A stretch of DNA of 7,620 bases, from positions 1 to 7,620 of the forward strand of contig JAQBRK010000027.1 in NCBI GenBank assembly GCA_028286505.1, read 5' to 3'. Positions 1 through 3,758 of this stretch are shown in pieces. The DNA comes from Parcubacteria group bacterium. GTDB taxonomy: Bacteria; Patescibacteriota; Minisyncoccia; Phycocordibacterales; Phycocordibacteraceae. The notes under the pieces were generated by a model. That model saw only the letters and a program-made list of their open reading frames with translations. It had not been told where the DNA came from and ran no database searches. Both the position numbers and the translations under genes were made by a program. Every line of letters starts with the position of its first letter. Positions within the stretch are counted from its first letter, which is position 1.

Positions 1-205
1 TGGCGGTACCGCTATAGCCTTTCTTATTCTTGGATGAACTCCAGAATTCTTCGTAATCCACGAGATCGAGAGGGGATTGCTCCTGCTCTGCCTTCGTTTC
101 CTGGAGACACAGGATATCGGGCTTGTGTTTCTTGATGAACGGCATGAACTCGTTCTTCTTGTGAACGGCCCGTATTCCGTTCACGTTCCAGGACATGATT
201 TTCAT
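1..205 (-). CDS. xth: Exodeoxyribonuclease III (AP endonuclease), N-terminal part
   Basis: The 68 visible codons begin MKIMSWNVNGIRA and continue through PDILCLQETK to GYSGTA, which is the start of the exonuclease III / AP endonuclease family (endonuclease/exonuclease/phosphatase fold). The family cleaves DNA 5' of abasic sites in base excision repair and removes nucleotides 3' to 5'. The catalytic Asn of SWNVNG (residue 7) and the metal-binding Glu of LQETK (residue 36) are present. The rest, normally a further 190 or so residues, lies beyond the left edge. The ATG at 205-203 is chosen because it starts the conserved motif directly. There is no Shine-Dalgarno, but an extended -10 ends 6 bases upstream. 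The gene follows the TrmB-like gene on the same strand with an 18-base gap and no terminator between them. Confidence 0.95.
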   Translation of the reverse strand, partial: MKIMSWNVNGIRAVHKKNEFMPFIKKHKPDILCLQETKAEQEQSPLDLVDYEEFWSSSKNKKGYSGTA

Positions 206-211
206 ACGGGT

Positions 212-220
212 ACTATAGCA
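212..220 (-). promoter_or_regulatory. Extended -10 promoter of xth, leaderless start
   Basis: Read on the minus strand, TGCTATAGT (220-212) is an extended -10 (TGN plus TATAGT). It is followed by six bases and the xth ATG, so transcription should begin at or within a base or two of the start codon. No convincing -35 is seen. The element sits in the 18-base gap just after the TrmB-like stop codon. Confidence 0.55.
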
Positions 221-223
221 AAA

Positions 224-985
224 TTAAGTTTTTGAGAGTGCCCAGAGTGATTCGAAGAAGTTCCGATAGCTTTGCGCGACTTGAGCGTTTTTAACCGAAT
301 AAGTAAGAATCGGATCACCGTACGTGCTTAGGGACAAACTGCCCGGCCTAACGAGTGTATTGACTATGCTTTCGCCAAAATTCTCTATGATACGCGCATC
401 GAAGCCGGGGCGTGCTTTCGAGAGAGCGATGAGCTCTACCCGTTGGATGGCTGAACCGAGGTACCGGATACCGATGCGTTTCTGGGACCGCTGTGAATCA
501 TATTCACGAAGGGAATTGCCTAATATGGCGGTAAATTTGTCACCTGAACCCCCTATAATAAGCCATTCTTCACCGTCGGTTGCTTCCTGAAGCTCGTTGA
601 ATTCATGCGCGATAAAAGCGTCTTCTCCCTGGAAAAATTCAAAGTCCTGGAAATGATTCATCCGATGGAGCATTTCCAGCTGGTGTGCCGTCTCTTTCGC
701 TAACTGGCGTTTCCGTTCTGCTAACAGCTCAAGACGGGAGGGGGAGGTGGCACCAAAGCGTTTCCTGGTACCCACGACCACATGCGTTGCCAATCCTTTT
801 TCTTCGAGCCCTTCGAGGGCGTTATATACGAATTGGCCGTGCAAACCCGTAGCCCGGACTATTTTTGAAGTGCCGACGGGTTGAGATCGTGATAGCAGGT
901 CCAGGTAGACCTTCGTTTCCTTGGTACTCAAGCCAAGGCTCTCAAGAGAAGAAGTTAGCTTTATTTCATCAATGGATTCTGACAT
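224..985 (-). CDS. TrmB-family HTH transcriptional regulator
   Basis: This is a 253-residue protein. Residues 10-80 match the TrmB winged helix-turn-helix pattern: LESLGLSTKETKVYLDLL, then a GTSKIVRATGL helix, then the recognition segment FVYNALEGLEEKGLA and a wing ending in FGATSPSRL. A basic, helical, probably coiled-coil segment (about 82-110) links to a C-terminal domain (about 113-250) with WLIIGGSGDKF and RIGIRYLG, probably ligand-sensing or dimerising. TrmB proteins are sugar-responsive regulators in archaea, and many uncharacterised relatives occur in CPR bacteria. The ligand here is unknown. The ATG at 985 lies 8 bases after a TATAAT box, with no ribosome binding site. The gene is divergent from the small membrane protein at 1107 and shares its promoter region, so it may control that gene, itself, or both. 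The stop is TAA. Family assignment is firm; target and ligand are open. Confidence 0.85.
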   Translation of the reverse strand: MSESIDEIKLTSSLESLGLSTKETKVYLDLLSRSQPVGTSKIVRATGLHGQFVYNALEGLEEKGLATHVVVGTRKRFGATSPSRLELLAERKRQLAKETAHQLEMLHRMNHFQDFEFFQGEDAFIAHEFNELQEATDGEEWLIIGGSGDKFTAILGNSLREYDSQRSQKRIGIRYLGSAIQRVELIALSKARPGFDARIIENFGESIVNTLVRPGSLSLSTYGDPILTYSVKNAQVAQSYRNFFESLWALSKT

Positions 986-993
986 ATAAATGA

Positions 994-1021
994 ATTATAT
1001 AGGTTCTAGGCTTTTTTACAA
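994..1021 (-). promoter_or_regulatory. Sigma-70-type promoter of the TrmB-like gene
   Basis: On the minus strand, TTGTAA (1021-1016) is followed by a 16-base spacer and a perfect TATAAT (999-994). The -10 ends 8 bases before the ATG at 985, giving a leader of about 0-3 bases. Confidence 0.6.
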
Positions 1022-1028
1022 TAATATT

Positions 1029-1051
1029 TTATCATAATATATATTTGATAA
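1029..1051. promoter_or_regulatory. Candidate operator palindrome between divergent promoters
   Basis: TTATCA (1029-1034) and TGATAA (1046-1051) form a perfect inverted repeat around an 11-base AT-only spacer. The right arm covers most of the -35 of the rightward promoter, and the left arm is a few bases from the -35 of the TrmB-like gene. This is a suitable position for a dimeric regulator, most simply the divergently encoded TrmB-like protein. The surroundings are very AT-rich, so chance symmetry is possible. Confidence 0.35.
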
Positions 1052-1072
1052 GTATGAAAAAAGTGGTATATT
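1045..1072 (+). promoter_or_regulatory. Promoter of the small membrane protein gene
   Basis: TTGATA (1045-1050), a 16-base spacer and an extended -10 TGGTATATT (hexamer 1067-1072) predict a start near 1079-1080 and a leader of about 27 bases. That leader contains AAAGGA (1096-1101 region) ahead of the ATG at 1107. It is the only clearly leadered, Shine-Dalgarno-bearing gene in the window. Confidence 0.6.
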
Positions 1073-1106
1073 ACTGCTAGACCCACGGTCGTAAAGGATA
1101 GATTCG

Positions 1107-1448
1107 ATGCACTCTCTCGCTGACTGGTTTCCAAGACAAAGCGATAACCCGCTTGAGTGGCTTATCTTCATTCCCATGGCACTAACCCTCGTCGGAACTT
1201 TATTTCTGACAGCCGAGACCGGGTATATTGGCCTCAGTCTACTAAAGGCAAAACGTCGTCTCGCCGTGGGCCTTGCTTTGATGCCATTCACCTACGCCGT
1301 CTTCCCATGGAAGGAATTGCTGCACTCACATCCGTGGTCTATCGGAAAGGTCCTCACTGTTTCAGGAGCGGTGTACTTTGTCTTTGGCCTAGCAAGCCTC
1401 TCGCTCTACGTGTTCCAGGTACGAATCTGGAATTCCGCTAAGAAGTAG
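1107..1448 (+). CDS. Small hypothetical membrane protein (three predicted helices)
   Basis: A 113-residue protein that I do not recognise. It has three hydrophobic segments: about 18-38 (LIFIPMALTLVGTLFLTA), 52-68 (LAVGLALMPFTYAVFPW) and 82-104 (VLTVSGAVYFVFGLASLSLYV). The loop after the first contains KAKRR and the C-terminus ends NSAKK, so both are probably cytoplasmic. No catalytic motif is visible. Support for it as a real gene comes from the consensus-like promoter, the AAAGGA Shine-Dalgarno about 8 bases before the ATG, continuous membrane-protein composition, and a hairpin terminator 9 bases after the TAG stop. It is divergent from the TrmB-like regulator, which may control it. Overlapping frames on both strands lack such support. 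Confidence 0.7.
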   Translation: MHSLADWFPRQSDNPLEWLIFIPMALTLVGTLFLTAETGYIGLSLLKAKRRLAVGLALMPFTYAVFPWKELLHSHPWSIGKVLTVSGAVYFVFGLASLSLYVFQVRIWNSAKK

Positions 1449-1457
1449 ATTTAGCCT

Positions 1458-1485
1458 AATCACCGGCGCTTAGGCGTCGGTGATT
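1458..1485 (+). terminator. Hairpin terminator between convergent genes
   Basis: A 12-bp stem with one G-T pair (arms 1458-1469 and 1474-1485) closes a TTAG loop and is followed by TTTCTATT. It starts 9 bases after the stop of the small membrane gene. The xer stop codon is at 1489-1487, so the hairpin also lies immediately downstream of xer and probably serves both genes. The T-rich tail is better on the plus strand. Confidence 0.75.
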
Positions 1486-1486
1486 T

Positions 1487-2404
1487 CTATTGCTGCCTTG
1501 AATGAAACTTTTTATGAATCTCGCGAAGGTGCGCGTCGGTCACGTGCGTGTAGATCTGGGTCGTATTAATAGAGGCGTGCCCCAAAAGGGCCTGAACGCT
1601 GCGCAAATCGGCGCCGTTGGAGAGAAGATCCGTAGCGAACACGTGGCGGATAGTGTGTGGCGAGACTTTGCCGGTGATACCCGCAAGCGCCGCGTACTTC
1701 TTGATGTGGCGCTGCACATCACGCGGCGAAATGCGATGAAGTTTGTTGGGTCTTCCGTCGACGAAGAGGGCTTCGTCCATGTCCTTTCTTGATTTGAGAT
1801 AGGTAGATACTGATTCCTTTGCGGCAGTGGAGAGGAAAACAACTCGCACCTTTTCACCCTTTCCGCGCACCGACAGATCGTCACGCGTAAGATCGATGCT
1901 TGAATTAAGCGCGCATAGTTCCGCGACACGAAGACCGGTGGAGAAGAGAAGCTCAAGTATCGCTTTGTCCCGCAGGAACATGCTCTTTTTGAGCGGGTCG
2001 CTTTCTTTGGCCGCGGCATCCTCCGGTGCTTGTATGAGGCGTGCTAATTCCTGAGCAGTTATAACGTCTATTTGGCGTTCCGGCAGCTTCGCGAGCTCGA
2101 TACGCTCGGGATTAAGGCCTTCGATGCCACGCTTTCGCAAATACTTCAGGAACGCACGCAGGGCGATGTAGTAGTAGTTCTGCGTGCGGCGCTTCATCGT
2201 GGCCTTATTCGTGCCGGGCTGACGATTGAGCCAGAGACGGAATTCCCGCACCCGGTCTTCGGTGATATCGGAAACGTTGGAGATCTTCATCTCACGGAAG
2301 AGGACGGTCAGGTAATGATCGTAATTTTCGACCGTTTTCACCGCACGACCCTTCTCAATCTCCGTATATTCAAGGAATTGCCGCTTCAAATCCTGCGCGT
2401 TCAT
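1487..2404 (-). CDS. xerC: Xer-type tyrosine recombinase (XerC/XerD/XerA-like)
   Basis: With the ATG at 2404 the protein has 305 residues, normal for XerC/XerD. Residues 5-95 form the SAM-like core-binding domain (FLEYTEIEKGRAVKTVENYDHYL), and about 112-295 the catalytic domain. All catalytic residues are present: R159 in STGLRVAEL, K182 in GKGEK, H250 and R253 in HTIRH, H276 in LLGHAS and nucleophile Y285 in TTQIYTHV. The role is resolution of chromosome dimers at dif by site-specific strand exchange. XerC, XerD and single-recombinase XerA cannot be told apart from this sequence. The reading frame is open to 2503, but those extra 33 codons cover the promoter and lack family similarity. TGGTATACT lies 6 bases before the chosen ATG. 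There are no integrase-specific extensions or phage neighbours, so a housekeeping role is favoured. Confidence 0.93.
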   Translation of the reverse strand: MNAQDLKRQFLEYTEIEKGRAVKTVENYDHYLTVLFREMKISNVSDITEDRVREFRLWLNRQPGTNKATMKRRTQNYYYIALRAFLKYLRKRGIEGLNPERIELAKLPERQIDVITAQELARLIQAPEDAAAKESDPLKKSMFLRDKAILELLFSTGLRVAELCALNSSIDLTRDDLSVRGKGEKVRVVFLSTAAKESVSTYLKSRKDMDEALFVDGRPNKLHRISPRDVQRHIKKYAALAGITGKVSPHTIRHVFATDLLSNGADLRSVQALLGHASINTTQIYTHVTDAHLREIHKKFHSRQQ

Positions 2405-2410
2405 ATGAAA

Positions 2411-2419
2411 AGTATACCA
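2411..2419 (-). promoter_or_regulatory. Extended -10 promoter of xer, leaderless start
   Basis: On the minus strand TGGTATACT (2419-2411) is a near-consensus extended -10, followed by six bases and the ATG at 2404. It decides the start choice, because the transcript cannot include the upstream in-frame codons. No good -35 is seen. Confidence 0.6.
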
Positions 2420-2506
2420 ATAATGTGCGCACTTACCTGATATTTCCTGTAGAATTGCCGCTTTTATGCCACTACGGGCTGCTTTTACTAGGGGTTTCTG
2501 CACCCG

Positions 2507-2528
2507 ATACGGCTAACGATGGCCGTAT
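2507..2528. repeat. Inverted repeat between divergent xer and rpsO
   Basis: ATACGGC (2507-2513) and GCCGTAT (2522-2528) are perfect inverted arms around an 8-base loop. The repeat lies upstream of the rpsO -35 and upstream of the xer promoter, so it should not be in either mRNA if the predicted starts are right. It may be a protein-binding site or a remnant hairpin. No function is assigned. Confidence 0.35.
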
Positions 2529-2543
2529 GAGACCAGGCAACAC

Positions 2544-2572
2544 TTGCGCTTTTAATCAAGGTGTGGTAAGGT
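2544..2572 (+). promoter_or_regulatory. Promoter of rpsO, predicted leaderless
   Basis: TTGCGC (2544-2549), a 17-base spacer and TGGTAAGGT (hexamer 2567-2572) form a plausible extended promoter. Exactly seven bases (ACTGCTA) separate the -10 from the ATG at 2580, placing the transcription start on the A of the start codon. No Shine-Dalgarno is present. Confidence 0.5.
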
Positions 2573-2579
2573 ACTGCTA

Positions 2580-2846
2580 ATGCTTACGAAACGAGTAAAG
2601 ACCGCCGTCATCAAGGAGGTGGCACGTCATGACCTGGACACCGGCTCTGCCGAGGTACAGGTTGCGATGCTGTCCCGCAAAATCGAGGAACTCACGAAAC
2701 ACCTTAAGAAAAATCTTAAGGATTTCCACAGTCGCCGCGGTCTTTTGCAGATGGTGGCCGATCGCCGCGCTCATCTTCGCTATCTTGAGAAGAGTGACAA
2801 GCGTCGTTATACCTCGCTTATCAAGAAACTCGGCCTCAAGAAGTAA
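2580..2846 (+). CDS. rpsO: 30S ribosomal protein S15
   Basis: An 88-residue protein, the usual length of S15. Family signatures are DTGSAEVQVAML (20-31), the helix KIEELTKHLKKNLKDFHSRR (34-53) with the conserved HSRRGLL (50-56), and DRRAHLRYLEKSDKRRY (61-77), ending in a basic GLKK. S15 binds the central domain of 16S rRNA at a three-way junction early in 30S assembly and contributes to a bridge with the 50S. The ATG at 2580 is the only sensible start and lies 7 bases after a -10-like element. Here rpsO stands alone: pnp, its common downstream partner, is not adjacent. The stop is TAA, followed by a short GC hairpin. Confidence 0.97.
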   Translation: MLTKRVKTAVIKEVARHDLDTGSAEVQVAMLSRKIEELTKHLKKNLKDFHSRRGLLQMVADRRAHLRYLEKSDKRRYTSLIKKLGLKK

Positions 2847-2848
2847 GT

Positions 2849-2865
2849 CCGCCTGAAAACGGCGG
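2849..2865 (+). terminator. Weak hairpin after rpsO
   Basis: CCGCC (2849-2853) and GGCGG (2861-2865) pair around a 7-base TGAAAAC loop, two bases after the rpsO stop. No T-tract follows (TCTACCTCG), so it may protect the mRNA end or act as a poor terminator. Confidence 0.35.
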
Positions 2866-2892
2866 TCTACCTCGTTACGGGTCCCCGCGAGC

Positions 2893-2966
2893 TCATGCGT
2901 CGTACTGCTAGTACGCCTACTTCGCTCGCTTTCCCGTGCCTCGTATCCCATCCGTTTTCATGCGTC
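2893..2966. repeat. Short repeats in the rpsO to NYN intergenic region
   Basis: This 203-base gap (2847-3049) holds no gene I can support. It contains a direct repeat, TCATGCGTC at 2893-2901 and 2958-2966, and a perfect palindrome with 6-bp arms, CGTACT GCT AGTACG, at 2901-2915, which begins on the last base of the first repeat. Open frames here on the minus strand are antisense continuations without family similarity. The region may be a degenerate element or regulatory DNA. Confidence 0.35.
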
Positions 2967-2989
2967 CTTGGATTTGATACGTAAGCAGG

Positions 2990-2998
2990 TGCTACCAT
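2990..2998 (+). promoter_or_regulatory. Possible extended -10 upstream of the NYN gene
   Basis: TGCTACCAT (2990-2998) resembles an extended -10 and would give a leader of about 45 bases for the gene at 3050. The only -35-like match (TTGGAT) has a long 19-base spacer. Unlike neighbouring genes, no good -10 lies 6-8 bases before this ATG. Confidence 0.25.
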
Positions 2999-3049
2999 TA
3001 CCGTAGGTGTTCCCAGAACACATTTAATAAAAGTTAGTCCACTATTTTC

Positions 3050-3562
3050 ATGGCTGTAATCAAGCACCAAGCGCAGCGTGTTGGAGTTTTCATAGATACT
3101 CAGAACCTCTACCACAGCGCCAAGCATCTCTATAAATCGCGCGTTAATTTCCAGAAAGTCCTCGAAGAGGCAGTAGGAGACCGCGTACTTGTGCGAGCTA
3201 TCGCATACGTAATCTCGACCGAAAGCGGTGACGAAACCGCATTCTTCGACGCACTCACTAAAATAGGCATCGAAACGAAGGTAAAAGGTCTCCAGATCTT
3301 TTCCGATGGCGCAAAGAAAGCCGACTGGGACGTGGGTATCGCTATCGACGCGGTTAAACTCTCTCCGCGACTCGACACGGTCATCATCGCCTCCGGCGAC
3401 GGCGACTTCGTTCCGCTCATCGAATATCTCGATATGCACGGTGTACAGGTGGAAGTCATTTCCTTCGGAAAGTCGTCTTCTTCCAAACTCAAGGAAGCCG
3501 CTCACGCATTTACCGACATGTGCGACGACCCTAAGAAGTTTCTCATCGGGCATCGCGGATAA
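3050..3562 (+). CDS. NYN-domain (LabA/DUF88-like, PIN-fold) putative ribonuclease
   Basis: A 170-residue protein consisting almost entirely of one NYN domain. The acidic active-site residues expected of this PIN-like nuclease fold are visible: D16 and N19 in VFIDTQNLY, D92 and D94 in ADWDVGIAIDA with D100, and D117 and D119 in IASGDGDFVPLI. The domain closes with VEVISFGKSSSSKLKEAAHAFTDM (about 134-157). Related proteins (LabA, bacterial DUF88) are metal-dependent RNases or are proposed to act in RNA turnover; the substrate here is not known. No OST-HTH/LOTUS extension or fused domain is present. The ATG at 3050 has no Shine-Dalgarno. The gene is monocistronic: a strong hairpin terminator begins two bases after its TAA. 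No partner antitoxin gene is adjacent, so a toxin-antitoxin role is not supported. Confidence 0.88.
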   Translation: MAVIKHQAQRVGVFIDTQNLYHSAKHLYKSRVNFQKVLEEAVGDRVLVRAIAYVISTESGDETAFFDALTKIGIETKVKGLQIFSDGAKKADWDVGIAIDAVKLSPRLDTVIIASGDGDFVPLIEYLDMHGVQVEVISFGKSSSSKLKEAAHAFTDMCDDPKKFLIGHRG

Positions 3563-3563
3563 C

Positions 3564-3621
3564 CTCCCTACAAAAAAGAACTTCACGCACGAAAGTGCGT
3601 GAAGTTCTTTTTTGTAGGGAG
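3564..3621. terminator. Perfect 27-bp bidirectional hairpin terminator
   Basis: Arms 3564-3590 and 3595-3621 are perfectly complementary over 27 bp and enclose a GAAA tetraloop. Within the stem, a GC-containing 13-bp core is flanked by A6 on the left and T6 on the right, so the core works as an intrinsic terminator in either direction. The symmetry extends a further 7 bp (CTCCCTA / TAGGGAG) beyond the A/T tracts. It begins two bases after the stop codon of the NYN gene. Confidence 0.93.
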
Positions 3622-3636
3622 CATCGAGCGGTTATA

Positions 3637-3742
3637 CCCCTTACCACTTTTTAATTTTCGTAACGTTAGAAATTTTAACGAATTCAAACATAGAAGTTCA
3701 CTAGTGGTGAAAAATACTAACTGAGTCAAAAGTGGTAAGGGG
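3637..3742. mobile_element. MITE-like element with terminal inverted repeats and target duplication
   Basis: A 106-bp stretch begins CCCCTTACCACTTTT (3637-3651) and ends with its exact reverse complement (3728-3742). It is flanked on both sides by the direct repeat TTATA (3632-3636 and 3743-3747); counting shared edge bases, the direct repeat is GGTTATAC. Terminal repeats plus a duplicated target indicate a small non-autonomous transposable element with no coding capacity. The AT-rich interior holds two further hairpins, CGTTA/TAACG (3664-3680, 7-base loop) and TTCAC/GTGAA (3697-3711, 5-base loop), so the whole could fold as a three-way junction. The duplicated target is the core of the -10 box of the next gene. 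Alternatives are a structured RNA, or a pair of outward-facing promoter-like sequences, since AAAAGTGGTA also occurs in the promoter near 1060. Confidence 0.6.
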
Positions 3743-3749
3743 TTATACT
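3743..3749 (+). promoter_or_regulatory. -10 box of the proline-rich protein gene
   Basis: TATACT (3744-3749) lies 9 bases before the ATG at 3759, giving a predicted leader of about 2-3 bases and no Shine-Dalgarno. The best -35 at 17 bases is CTGAGT (3721-3726), inside the MITE-like element. The sequence upstream of the -10 is therefore supplied by that element. Confidence 0.5.
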
Positions 3750-3758
3750 TTATGGAGC

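Noticed and set aside
1025..1056. A dif-like Xer site in the AT-rich divergent promoter, near xer
   Set aside because: The centre (TATATA) resembles dif, but each arm matches only about half the positions of known dif sites. The AT bias and overlapping promoters explain it.
2411..2436. GTGCGCA on the minus strand upstream of xer, resembling the XerC arm of dif
   Set aside because: The second arm does not match and the stretch is better explained as the spacer and -10 of the xer promoter.
2405..2503. A 33-codon N-terminal extension of the Xer recombinase beginning at 2503
   Set aside because: It covers the TGGTATACT promoter element, has no Xer-family similarity, and would make the protein longer than usual. 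The start at 2404 gives the expected 305 residues.
3050..3562. NYN protein as a toxin of a toxin-antitoxin pair
   Set aside because: There is no small partner gene on either side, and the gene is bounded by a 203-base gap upstream and a strong terminator downstream.
2867..3586. A 239-codon minus-strand ORF opposite the NYN gene
   Set aside because: It is antisense to a well-supported NYN domain, has no recognisable domain, and starts inside the hairpin terminator.
3732..3758. GTG start at 3732 for the proline-rich protein
   Set aside because: It begins upstream of the -10 box and inside the terminal repeat of the MITE-like element. The ATG at 3759 lies just after the predicted transcription start.
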